Positions 45,249-53,507 of a DNA stretch of 64,000 bases are shown in pieces. Below the pieces are notes generated by a model. That model saw only the letters and a list, made by a program, of their open reading frames with translations. It was not told the DNA's origin and did no database searches. The position numbers were made by a program, and so were the translations under genes. The DNA is from CAISIP01 sp038326025 (GTDB taxonomy: Bacteria > Pseudomonadota > Gammaproteobacteria > Burkholderiales > Burkholderiaceae_C): assembly GCA_038326025.1 (NCBI GenBank), contig JBBQJP010000012.1:38634-102633 (forward strand), in the 5' to 3' direction. Every line of letters begins with the position of its first letter. The first letter of the stretch is position 1.

Positions 45249-46886
45249 ATGCATTTGATCAAATCCACGCTGGCCATCTCCGCAGCAATCGCCCTGATCG
45301 GCTGCGCCGGCGTATCCGGCGGCGGTCCGCAAAAAGACAAAACATACCAACTGACGATCCTGCACACCAACGACCACCACGGTCGTTTCTGGCAGAACGG
45401 CGATGGCGAATACGGCATGGCCGCGCGCAAGACCCTGATCGACCAGATCCGCAAGGAAGTTGCCGCCAAAGGTGGCCACAGCCTGCTGCTCGACGGCGGC
45501 GACGTCAACACCGGCGTGCCCGAGTCTGACCTGCAAGACGCAGTGCCGGACTTCAAGGGCATGAATATGCTCGGATACGACGCGATGGCCGTGGGCAACC
45601 ATGAATTCGACAAACCCGTGACCACCTTGCGCATGCAGCGCGCGCTGGTCAAGTTCCCGATGCTCGCCGCCAACATCTATGAAGGCGACAAGCGCATGTT
45701 CGAACCCTACAAGGTGTTCGCGTTCGACGGCCTGCGCGTCGGCGTCATGGGACTGACCACCGAGGACACCCGCAAGATGGTGAGCCCGGACAACATCAAG
45801 AACATCCAGTTCCGAAGTGTCGTGGACGAGGCGCGCAAGGTGGTGCCCGAACTGCGCGCCAAGGCCGACATTGTCATTGCAGCGACCCATATGGGGCACT
45901 ATGCCAACGGCAATCACGGCACCAATGCGGCTGGTGATGTCACGATGGCCCGCGCGGTCAAGGGCATCGACCTGGTGGTAGGTGGCCACACCCAGAATCC
46001 CGCCTGCATGAAAGCCGAAAACGTCGTCGACACGGCTTATGTGCCAGGCGCCGAGTGCCGGCCCGACCGCCAGAACGGCGCCTGGATCGTGCAGGCCCAC
46101 GAGTGGGGCAAATACGTTGGCCGGGCCGACTTCGAATATCGCAACGGTGACTTCAAGCTGGTCAAGTACGCGCTGATACCGGTCAACCTGATGAAATCCG
46201 TCAAGGGCGCCGACGGCAAGACGTCCAAGATTCCCTATACCGTGGCTATCGCCGAGGACAAGGAAATGCTGGCCATGCTCAAGCCGTATCAGGACTTCGG
46301 CCAGCAAAAGCTGCTGGTCGAGATCGGCTTCACCGACGGTCGCCTTGAAGGCGATCGTGCCATCGTGCGTGCCAAGCCTGCATCGATGGGGGTACTGATC
46401 GGGCGTGCGCTGATGGATCGAACCAAGGCTGATTTTGCTGTGGTCAACGCCGGCGGTGTGCGTGACTCACTGGTGGCAGGCAAGCTGACCTACAAGGACG
46501 TGCTCAAGGTGCAGCCCTTTGGAAATACCACGGCCGTGGTGGATCTGACCGGCAAAGAAGTAATGGACTACCTCAATGCGGTGTCGAAGATGAGCGTAGG
46601 CTCCGGTGCGTTCCCGCAATTTGCCGGTGTCGACCTGGTCATCGCGGGCGGTGCTGTCGAAAGTGCCCGCATCAATGGTGCGCCATTGGACATGGGCAAG
46701 ACCTACCGCATGGTGATCAACAACTTTATCGCCGCTGGCGGCGATGGTTATCCGAAACTGACCGACCACCGGACATACGTCGACACCGGTTACGTCGACG
46801 CAGACGTATTGCGCGCCTTCATCACAGCCAACAGCCCGCTCAAATCGGCCAACTTTGATCCAGGCAGCGCGGTCGTACGCCGTTAA
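45249..46886 (+). CDS. 5'-nucleotidase/UshA-family phosphohydrolase (lipoprotein)
   Basis: A 545-residue exported phosphatase. A lipoprotein signal ends ALIGC, then the metallophosphatase domain: LTILHTNDHHGRF, LLLDGGDVNTG, GNHEFDKP, ATHMGHY and GGHTQNPACMKAEN supply the metal ligands. The C-terminal substrate domain has VVNAGGVRDSL and NNFIAAGGDGYPKL. It should hydrolyse nucleotides or UDP-sugars outside the inner membrane. The ATG at 45249 puts the lipobox in a sensible place; the frame is open to 45225. Confidence 0.92.
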   Translation: MHLIKSTLAISAAIALIGCAGVSGGGPQKDKTYQLTILHTNDHHGRFWQNGDGEYGMAARKTLIDQIRKEVAAKGGHSLLLDGGDVNTGVPESDLQDAVPDFKGMNMLGYDAMAVGNHEFDKPVTTLRMQRALVKFPMLAANIYEGDKRMFEPYKVFAFDGLRVGVMGLTTEDTRKMVSPDNIKNIQFRSVVDEARKVVPELRAKADIVIAATHMGHYANGNHGTNAAGDVTMARAVKGIDLVVGGHTQNPACMKAENVVDTAYVPGAECRPDRQNGAWIVQAHEWGKYVGRADFEYRNGDFKLVKYALIPVNLMKSVKGADGKTSKIPYTVAIAEDKEMLAMLKPYQDFGQQKLLVEIGFTDGRLEGDRAIVRAKPASMGVLIGRALMDRTKADFAVVNAGGVRDSLVAGKLTYKDVLKVQPFGNTTAVVDLTGKEVMDYLNAVSKMSVGSGAFPQFAGVDLVIAGGAVESARINGAPLDMGKTYRMVINNFIAAGGDGYPKLTDHRTYVDTGYVDADVLRAFITANSPLKSANFDPGSAVVRR

Positions 46887-46981
46887 CACAGAGTCCGGTT
46901 CCGATACGCAAGCCCCATACAGCGGCGTATCGGTCCCTGTCGCAAACCATCCACACTAACCCACCTACCAAGGAAGACGAC

Positions 46982-47122
46982 ATGCCCAAAGGTCAACAGA
47001 AAACCAACAAAGAAGGCAAAAAGCCCAAGAAGGATTCGACGCCACCCAAGCCGGTGTCACCCGATGCGGTCCGCCCTACCGTTACCACGGTAGTGCCTGT
47101 GCGCGGCAAACTGAAAAAGTAA
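46982..47122 (+). CDS. 46-residue lysine-rich small protein
   Basis: The frame begins MPKGQQKTNKEGKKPKKDST and ends VVPVRGKLKK. AAGGAAG lies seven bases before the ATG. From memory, small proteins beginning MPKGQ..NKE.KKPKK recur in proteobacteria, which supports a real gene; no function is known. It may bind nucleic acid because of its charge, which is speculation. Confidence 0.7.
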   Translation: MPKGQQKTNKEGKKPKKDSTPPKPVSPDAVRPTVTTVVPVRGKLKK

Positions 47123-47224
47123 CATGCCACGAAGTGGGCTCGCTTGATGTCACGCAGAGCTTTGCGTGCTGATACCGACCATGGTGTTTTCCAGGCACCT
47201 GACGAACCGGTAAAGGGCGACGAC

Positions 47225-49366
47225 ATGCACGACCCCGAGCCGGCGCAGTTGCTGCGTACCATTTCCGACCTGCTCCTGCAGGATCCGCAGGAAGATCCGA
47301 CGCCCGTCATGCAGGTGGCGCCGGAATACGCGCTGCCGCAGATGATCGAGGATCTGCGCAAATACCAGGCCGAGCTGGAAATCCAGAACAAGGCGCTGCG
47401 TTTCAGTCAGCGCGCTGCCGAGGGCGCTTCCGAACGCTTTCTGACGCTTTTTTCCAGTGTTCCGCTGGCCCTGATGGTTGTCGACGAGCACGGCCAGGTG
47501 CTCGAAAGCAATGCGATGGCCTTGCACTTGTTCCGACCGTCGGAACAGGATCCTCCGCTGACCTATGTGTCGCCGCTGGTCAGCGAAAGCCATGCCCATC
47601 ACGTCGCCGAGTCGTTCCGCCAGGCCATGGCCGAGGGCACGAGCGAAGCCAGCGAAGTGATATTTCTGGCCGGCTCACGTGGCAGCTTTGCGGGCGACTT
47701 GCATGTGGCGCGCATTGACAATCCACAAGATGGCATTGCGCATTTCATCTGCGCAGTCATCGATCAGGGCCCACTGCTTGCCGAGCGCCGGGCGTTGCAG
47801 GAAAGCGCCGCCGAGTTGCGTCGACGCAACGAAGAGTTGCATCTGAGCGAAAACCGACTGGCCGCAATCATCAACTCTTCGCTGGACGCGATCATCTGTG
47901 TTGATGCCAACCGAATCGTCACGATTTTCAACCCGGCTGCGGCGGCACTGTTCCAATGCCCTTCTGACCAGGCGCTGGGCATGCTGCTCGAGCACTTCCT
48001 GCCCGACGCGGTGCAGACCCTGGGATACAACCAGCTTTCATCACATGCCCAGCTGGGCGAGATGGAGGGGCGCACCAGTAGTGGCCGGCCCTTGGCAGTG
48101 GAAGTCAGCGTATCTTTCGAGCGCCGGCTCGATGGCGACCTCATCACGGTGTTCGCACGCGACCTGACGGCACGCAAAAAGATCGAGACCCAGCGCAACG
48201 TTCTGGAAACCCAGCTGCGCGAATCCCAGAAGATGCAGGCGGTGGGTACGATGGCGGGAGGCATCGCGCACGATTTCAACAACATCCTGAGCGCGATCCT
48301 GGGCAATGTGGAATTGGCCAAACAGGATGCCGGCGCGTTGTCCCCCGCGCAAACCAGTCTGCTCGAGATCCAGAAGGCCGGCCGGCGTGCACGCGATCTG
48401 GTGCGTCAGATCCTGACCTTCAGCCGCAACGAGACCACGACCCGCACCACCATCCATCTGGCCGAGGTGGTGCACGAAACGGCGCGGCTGATCAAGGTCA
48501 CCTTGCCACCATCGATCGACCTGGTGGTCGAGATCGAAGACAAGGTGCCACCGGTCATGGCCGATGCAACCCAGATCGAACAGGCCTTGCTCAACCTGTG
48601 CACGAATGCGATGCATGCAATTGGCACCCAACGCGGAACGATCTCCGTCAAACTCAGCAGTACATACACCATGCCGCTGCGCAAGGAACGCCGTGGCAAG
48701 TCACGCGGTCACCACGTAACGCTGGCCGTGCGCGACACCGGCGTAGGCATCGATCCGGAAACAATGGAGCGCATCTTCGAGCCATTTTTTACGACCAAGC
48801 CCGTCGGCCAAGGCACCGGACTGGGCCTGGCCGTGGTGCACGGCATCATGCGTACCCATCAGGGATCGGTCGGCGTGCAAAGCACACCCGGCAAAGGCAG
48901 CGTCTTCACGCTGTACTTCCCGCCGGCCAAGCTGGCCGCCATCGCCGCGCCGGTACCCGTCGAACCGGTGAACACCGTCGAGGGCAAGGGCAAGCATGTG
49001 ATGTATGTGGACGACGACGAGGCGTTGGTGTTCCTGGTGGAGCGGGTGCTGACACGCAAGGGTTTCCGGGTCAGTACCTTCACCGACCCGCACCTGGCGT
49101 CGCTGGCCTTGCGCGAGCGCGCTGACGAGTTCGACCTCATGGTGACCGACTACAACATGCCGGGTTTTTGCGGCATCGACCTGCTGCGTGAAGCCAGGGT
49201 GATTCGACCTGGATTGCCGGTGGCACTGGCCTCGGGTTATGTCACCCCCGAGATTGAGCAGCAGGCCTTTGCCGAGGGTGCCGGCGCCTTGATCCACAAG
49301 CCCAACGATGTCGACGAGTTGTGCGACATCGTGCAAAAGCTGGTGCAACAAAACGCTGAGCACTGA
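47225..49366 (+). CDS. PAS-containing hybrid histidine kinase with C-terminal receiver
   Basis: A 713-residue soluble sensor without membrane spans. Two PAS-like domains (about residues 65-180 and 215-330; the second with IINSSLDAIICVDANRIVTI) lead to the phospho-acceptor helix GTMAGGIAHDFNNILSAILG with His near residue 349, an ATPase domain (NLCTNAMHA, DTGVGIDPE, GTGLGLAVVHG), and a receiver with Asp near residue 642 (LMVTDYNMPGF). The ATG at 47225 follows AAAGGGCG; ATG at 47147 is an alternative. Signal and partner regulator are unknown. Confidence 0.88.
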   Translation: MHDPEPAQLLRTISDLLLQDPQEDPTPVMQVAPEYALPQMIEDLRKYQAELEIQNKALRFSQRAAEGASERFLTLFSSVPLALMVVDEHGQVLESNAMALHLFRPSEQDPPLTYVSPLVSESHAHHVAESFRQAMAEGTSEASEVIFLAGSRGSFAGDLHVARIDNPQDGIAHFICAVIDQGPLLAERRALQESAAELRRRNEELHLSENRLAAIINSSLDAIICVDANRIVTIFNPAAAALFQCPSDQALGMLLEHFLPDAVQTLGYNQLSSHAQLGEMEGRTSSGRPLAVEVSVSFERRLDGDLITVFARDLTARKKIETQRNVLETQLRESQKMQAVGTMAGGIAHDFNNILSAILGNVELAKQDAGALSPAQTSLLEIQKAGRRARDLVRQILTFSRNETTTRTTIHLAEVVHETARLIKVTLPPSIDLVVEIEDKVPPVMADATQIEQALLNLCTNAMHAIGTQRGTISVKLSSTYTMPLRKERRGKSRGHHVTLAVRDTGVGIDPETMERIFEPFFTTKPVGQGTGLGLAVVHGIMRTHQGSVGVQSTPGKGSVFTLYFPPAKLAAIAAPVPVEPVNTVEGKGKHVMYVDDDEALVFLVERVLTRKGFRVSTFTDPHLASLALRERADEFDLMVTDYNMPGFCGIDLLREARVIRPGLPVALASGYVTPEIEQQAFAEGAGALIHKPNDVDELCDIVQKLVQQNAEH

Positions 49367-49370
49367 ATCC

Positions 49371-50000
49371 TTGGTCACCATCCGGCATGTCGACCCGGCG
49401 CTGCTGGTGCTGGAGAAACCCGCCGGATTGCTCAGTGTGCCGGGACGCGGACCCGACAAGCAGGACTGCCTGAGCGCGCGGGTCCAGCAACAATATCCGG
49501 ATGCGCTGATCGTGCACCGGCTCGACATGTCGACCTCCGGCCTGATGCTGATGGCGCGCGGAGCACAGGCGCTGTCCATCCTCAATCGCGCCTTTGCCGC
49601 CCGACAAGTCGACAAACGCTATCAGGCGCTGGTCTGCGGCCGTCCTGTGTGCGACGACGCACCCTGGCAGGTGATCGATCTGCCAATTGCCGTGGACTGG
49701 CCGAACCGTCCGCGTCGCGTGATCACCGCAGACGGCAAACCCAGCTTGACCCGATGGCGCCTGGTCGATACGACGCACCCGACCAAGACCCGGATTGATC
49801 TCGAACCGGTCACCGGACGCTCGCACCAGTTGCGCGTGCACCTGCGAGCCATCGGACACCCGATCGTCGGCGACCCGCTGTACGGCCGCGACGACGAAGC
49901 CGGCCGCGCCGAGCGCCTGATGCTGCACGCGACCCATATCCAGTTGCACCATCCGCAAAGCGGCGAACTGCTCTCGTTCTCGAGCGAGCCCGCGTTCTGA
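49371..50000 (+). CDS. RluA-family pseudouridine synthase
   Basis: A 209-residue RNA-modifying enzyme converting uridine to pseudouridine. The catalytic aspartate is in VHRLDMSTSGLMLMA near residue 52; the fold's other motifs, KRYQALVCG and GRSHQLRVHLRAIGHPIVGD, are present. Length and motifs fit RluA, which modifies 23S rRNA and some tRNAs. No ATG is available near the domain start, so TTG at 49371 is proposed, four bases after the kinase stop. Confidence 0.88.
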   Translation: MVTIRHVDPALLVLEKPAGLLSVPGRGPDKQDCLSARVQQQYPDALIVHRLDMSTSGLMLMARGAQALSILNRAFAARQVDKRYQALVCGRPVCDDAPWQVIDLPIAVDWPNRPRRVITADGKPSLTRWRLVDTTHPTKTRIDLEPVTGRSHQLRVHLRAIGHPIVGDPLYGRDDEAGRAERLMLHATHIQLHHPQSGELLSFSSEPAF

Positions 50001-50039
50001 AACATCGCGGCTCGACCGAGACCCGTCCATGGGTCCTGG

Positions 50040-51359
50040 TCAGCCGGCAATTGGCAACACCAGCGTTGCCTCCAGACCGGGGTTGGCGTTGCGAAAGCCC
50101 AGGCTGCCACCGTGGGCCAGTGCCACCAATCGGGCCAGATGCAAACCCAGGCCCACACCGCCTGTGACCCGTTGGCGCGCAGCGTCGGTTCGATAAAAGG
50201 CCTGGCCCAGTTGCGCCAGATGGGCCGGCTCCACGCCCGTTCCATGGTCGCGCACCGTCACCACCATAACCTGTGCCGTACGCCGCACTGCGATAGTCGG
50301 CGGCAGCTCGCCGGCACCATGGCGCAAGGCGTTCTCCAGCAAATTGCGCACGGCCAGTCTCACACGTGTGGCGTCAATCCCCACTGGCGCCAGACCCTCC
50401 GGCAGGTCGAGGGTCACATCCGCAGGTGGATCACGCTCCGTCACCAGTACGCGCACCAGCGCGCACAGATCGGTGGGCTCGCGATGCAGCGCAACATGGC
50501 TGCCGGACAGGCGTTCGCTTTCGAGCAGGTCGTTGATCATGTCGCGCATCTCGCCCAGGTCGCGCAACAGCGCAGCGCGACGCGTGCCATTCTCGCCAGC
50601 TTCGGGCAGCAACTCGGCATGTAGGCGGGCACGGGTCAGTGGTGAGCGCAGCTCATGGCTGATGGCCAGCAGCAGCGCCCGCTTGCCATCGAGCATCTTG
50701 CGCAGGTCATCGGCCATGGTGTTGATCTGCCCGGCCAACTCACCCAGTTCATCCTGCCGCCGCACGGTGATGGCGTGGTCGAACTCTCCCTTGCCAAACT
50801 GGCGCACGCCGACACGGATATCGTCCAGCGGGCGCAGCAGCCGACGCACATAGGCATAGGCCAGCGCGATGAAGGCCAACAAGGTCAACAGCGTGAACCA
50901 GCCGACCAGCCGGGGCTGCCGGTCCCACGGAAGATCGCCCAACCCGAGCGTGATGCGATGCCCATCGACGGTGTCGCGCTCCAGAATCTGCGGCGATTCG
51001 CCATGCCAGTCGTCGTCATGCAGCCAGCCACGTTCCCTTTTTTTGTCGGCTTGCGAATACCAGCGCACCAGCGGGCCCTCGATGCGCACCGAAATGGGCA
51101 GGCGCTGCGTCAGCGCACGCGCGCGATCGATACTCGGAGGCGTGCCAATCTCCGCCACCAGCCGATTGACGTAGTCGGACACCAGTGGCGCCACGGCCAG
51201 CCGCCAGCCGGCGCCGATGGCGCGCTGCATGCCGCCGAGAAACATCACCGAGAGGCCCAGCGCCAACACCAGAAAAACCGCGATCAGTTTGAGCTTGAGG
51301 GACTGGCGCAACGCCGAAAATGCGCGCCGATGCCAGGGTTGGCGCGAAGACTCAGACAC
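50040..51359 (-). CDS. Sensor histidine kinase, CpxA-like
   Basis: A 439-residue inner-membrane kinase. The first span is near residue 25 (LIAVFLVLALGLSVMFL), then a periplasmic sensor region of about 105 residues, a second span near residue 160 (LLTLLAFIALAYAYV), HAMP, the phospho-acceptor AISHELRSPLTRARLHAELL and an ATPase domain (NLLENALRHG, GVGLGLHLARLV). The gene overlaps the regulator gene by eight bases and follows a Spy-like gene, matching the logic of the Cpx envelope-stress system. Confidence 0.9.
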   Translation of the reverse strand: MSESSRQPWHRRAFSALRQSLKLKLIAVFLVLALGLSVMFLGGMQRAIGAGWRLAVAPLVSDYVNRLVAEIGTPPSIDRARALTQRLPISVRIEGPLVRWYSQADKKRERGWLHDDDWHGESPQILERDTVDGHRITLGLGDLPWDRQPRLVGWFTLLTLLAFIALAYAYVRRLLRPLDDIRVGVRQFGKGEFDHAITVRRQDELGELAGQINTMADDLRKMLDGKRALLLAISHELRSPLTRARLHAELLPEAGENGTRRAALLRDLGEMRDMINDLLESERLSGSHVALHREPTDLCALVRVLVTERDPPADVTLDLPEGLAPVGIDATRVRLAVRNLLENALRHGAGELPPTIAVRRTAQVMVVTVRDHGTGVEPAHLAQLGQAFYRTDAARQRVTGGVGLGLHLARLVALAHGGSLGFRNANPGLEATLVLPIAG

Positions 51360-52026
51360 GGGCCAGCGCCAATGCGTAACCCGCGTTGCGCAAGGTGCGA
51401 ATGCCGTCCAGCGGATCGAGCTTCTTGCGCAGGCGGCTGATCAGGATGTCTACCGCCCGCGAATACAGGTCGGCGTCATGCCCGCGCAAGTGGTTCAGGA
51501 TATCGTCGCGCGAAAACACCTTGCCGGGTTCACGTGCCAGCAGCACCAGCAACGCGAATTCGGTCCCAGTCAGGGACAGCACTTCACCCTGGCGGACCAC
51601 GGTATGGGTATCCAGGTCCAGCTCCAGACCATCGAAGCGCAAGCGCTGCGTCGAAGGGGTAACGGCGCGCTGGCGCCGCAGCATGGTGTGCAGGCGCGCC
51701 ACCAGTTCGCGTGGCTCGAACGGTTTGGGCAGATAGTCATCCGCACCCAACTCGAGACCGACGACCCGGTCCGTCAATTCACCGCGTGCCGTGAGCATGA
51801 TGATGGGAATGTCGCTGCTCTTGCGAATCAGTCGGCACAACGCAAAGCCGTCCATCTCCGGCAGCATCACGTCCAGGATGGCGGCGTCGAAGTGGCCGTC
51901 GCGGAGCTTCGCCAGGCCCTCACTGGGCCGCCCTGCCAGTTCCAGCTCCAGTTCAAAGCGACTGAAATATTCGGCCAGCGGCGGCCCCAACTGGGCGTCA
52001 TCGTCGATCAAGAGGATCTTCGGCAT
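51352..52026 (-). CDS. OmpR-family response regulator, CpxR-like
   Basis: A 224-residue regulator. The receiver has LLIDDDAQLGP, the phospho-aspartate in AAILDVMLPEMDGF, and the lysine in GADDYLPKPFEP. The winged-helix DNA-binding domain follows (SRAVDILISRLRKKLDPLDG). The start MPKILLIDDD is chosen by family; ATGs at 52047 and at 52065, the latter overlapping the Spy stop as TGATG, are alternatives. It should be phosphorylated by the adjacent kinase and probably binds the GTTTCG repeats at 52628. Confidence 0.9.
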   Translation of the reverse strand: MPKILLIDDDAQLGPPLAEYFSRFELELELAGRPSEGLAKLRDGHFDAAILDVMLPEMDGFALCRLIRKSSDIPIIMLTARGELTDRVVGLELGADDYLPKPFEPRELVARLHTMLRRQRAVTPSTQRLRFDGLELDLDTHTVVRQGEVLSLTGTEFALLVLLAREPGKVFSRDDILNHLRGHDADLYSRAVDILISRLRKKLDPLDGIRTLRNAGYALALARV

Positions 52027-52064
52027 GGCGCATTGTCCCACCGCCATGCCCGCCACCTGATGCA

Positions 52065-52544
52065 TCAGCTGCGACCGAACCAGCGGTGCCGTTGCTGCAG
52101 ATGCTCACGCAGTTCCTGCTGCTGCGCCGGGTTCAGGCTGTCGAAGAAGTCGGCCATGGCGGCGATCACCTCCGGGCTCTTGCCACGCACGGCCTGGGTC
52201 TTTTCCTCGACGATCGCCAAGGCCCGCGTCCGGTCGAAGCGCTCCCCGGACACCAGAGCCTGCAGTTCGGCGCGCGGATCGGTAGTGCTGCCGATCAAGG
52301 CCTTGCGCTGTTCGCGCACGCGCTCGGCGATGGTCACCAGATGCTGCTTCTGCGGCGCAGTCAGGTCCAGTTCCTTGCTGACCTTCTCGACGAACTTGCC
52401 TTGCAAGCGGGACTCGTCCTCACTGCTCATGGACATGCCATGGCGGCCATGCCCCTCGTACCGGTGGCTCCAGGCCGCAAGGCCCCCGATGACGATACCA
52501 ACACCCAACAAGCCGGCCAGGCTGCGTTTGATCCAGGTTTTCAT
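52065..52544 (-). CDS. Spy/CpxP-like periplasmic protein
   Basis: A 159-residue exported protein with an N-terminal membrane or signal segment (AGLLGVGIVIGGLAAW) and two LTxxQ-like repeats, LDLTAPQKQHLVTIAE and LNPAQQQELREHLQQR, which define the Spy/CpxP fold. In E. coli these are periplasmic chaperones or feedback inhibitors of CpxA. AAGGAA precedes the ATG at 52544. It is the first gene of the operon with the regulator and kinase, which suggests it modulates the sensor. Confidence 0.85.
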   Translation of the reverse strand: MKTWIKRSLAGLLGVGIVIGGLAAWSHRYEGHGRHGMSMSSEDESRLQGKFVEKVSKELDLTAPQKQHLVTIAERVREQRKALIGSTTDPRAELQALVSGERFDRTRALAIVEEKTQAVRGKSPEVIAAMADFFDSLNPAQQQELREHLQQRHRWFGRS

Positions 52545-52627
52545 GACTATTCCTTTGCAGATTGATTGAACATGCAGTGATGGTGCCGGGAGCCCGCGGC
52601 AAAGTCCTTTCAATGCGGTTTCGCCAT

Positions 52628-52643
52628 GTTTCGTTTTGTTTCG
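52628..52643. promoter_or_regulatory. Direct repeats, candidate operator of the Cpx-like regulator
   Basis: The hexamer GTTTCG occurs twice, separated by TTTT, giving a 10-base period. That is the spacing of half-sites bound by OmpR-family regulators. It lies 84 bases upstream of the Spy-like gene and 95 bases upstream of the divergent dioxygenase gene, so it could control either. Confidence 0.45.
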
Positions 52644-52737
52644 CGCCTATGCGCGGGTCGGGCGACCGCTGCGTGGGAGCGTGAGGGGAACTCCGGCGAC
52701 GTGTGCGCGTCCTACTCACACACATCTGGAGTGCGCC

Positions 52738-53376
52738 ATGCAAATTCCTCCGAACCGATCCGGCCTGTCCCGGCGCAGCTTGAGCGTCGCTGCGATTGCC
52801 CTGCCCTTCATCTGGACCACGGCACGGGCGCAGACCCAGACCGCGGCCCGACCCACGCCGCGCCAGACCGAAGGCCCGTTTTACCCATTGGCACTGCCGC
52901 GCGACAACGACGCCGATCTTTTGCGCAATGGTGAGCAACGGTATGACGCTGGCCAGCCCGGCTGGATCGAAGGTGTCGTGACCGATACCCGAGGCCAGCC
53001 GCTGGCAGGATCGCAGGTGGAAATATGGCAATGCGACGCGGCCGGCCATTACCACCACCCGGGCGACGGCGGGCGAGCCGATCCGGCGTTCCAGGGCTTT
53101 GGCATGCAGCGCACAGGTTCAGACGGCAGGTACCGGTTCCGGACCATCCGACCGGTCGCGTACAGTGGCCGTACACCGCATATCCATGTCAAGGTGCGCC
53201 AGGGCACGCGCGAGCTGTTGACCACCCAGCTGTATGTCCGCGACGACCCCCAAAACGCAAGAGACTTTCTGTGGCGCCAGTTGCGCGATGTGCGCGACCG
53301 CGATGCGCTGACCATCACCTTCGAGCCCTCCAGCGACGGATTTCGCGCCGAATTCCCCATCGTCATCGCCACCTGA
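52738..53376 (+). CDS. Exported intradiol ring-cleavage dioxygenase-like protein
   Basis: A 212-residue protein with an N-terminal signal (RRSLSVAAIALPFIWTTARA, Tat-like) and a protocatechuate 3,4-dioxygenase-type domain. Iron ligands are visible: tyrosines in DAAGHYHHPG and DGRYRFRTIRP, and the histidine pair in TPHIHVKV. QTEGPFYPL is the usual N-terminal motif. Export of an intradiol dioxygenase is uncommon; similar secreted proteins exist in proteobacteria but their substrates are unclear. It diverges from the Spy operon. Confidence 0.85.
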   Translation: MQIPPNRSGLSRRSLSVAAIALPFIWTTARAQTQTAARPTPRQTEGPFYPLALPRDNDADLLRNGEQRYDAGQPGWIEGVVTDTRGQPLAGSQVEIWQCDAAGHYHHPGDGGRADPAFQGFGMQRTGSDGRYRFRTIRPVAYSGRTPHIHVKVRQGTRELLTTQLYVRDDPQNARDFLWRQLRDVRDRDALTITFEPSSDGFRAEFPIVIAT

Positions 53377-53420
53377 GCCTGCGACCAGATACGTCCAGGC
53401 GCTTGCGGACCGATCATCTC

Positions 53421-53434
53421 TTGATCTGAATCAA
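53421..53434 (+). promoter_or_regulatory. FNR/ANR box
   Basis: TTGATCTGAATCAA matches the full FNR/ANR consensus TTGAT-N4-ATCAA in both half-sites. Its centre is 80 bases before the thiolase start codon. It indicates oxygen-responsive control of the thiolase gene and perhaps, by read-through, of the narX operon. Confidence 0.75.
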
Positions 53435-53437
53435 GTT

Positions 53438-53466
53438 CCGCATTGGCGCATGCGTCGCCAATGCGG
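53438..53466 (+). repeat. Perfect 11-base inverted repeat between the FNR box and the thiolase start
   Basis: Arms CCGCATTGGCG and CGCCAATGCGG enclose the 7-base loop CATGCGT. It begins three bases after the FNR box. It could be a second operator, a leader hairpin, or the terminator of the dioxygenase gene; there is no T-run. Confidence 0.6.
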
Positions 53467-53507
53467 CACACTTCAGGGTGATATCCACCCGTTCAGGAGT
53501 AGCAAAC

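Noticed and set aside
51217..52569. 450-codon plus-strand frame across the Cpx-like operon
   Set aside because: Antisense to kinase, regulator and Spy genes whose motifs are complete.
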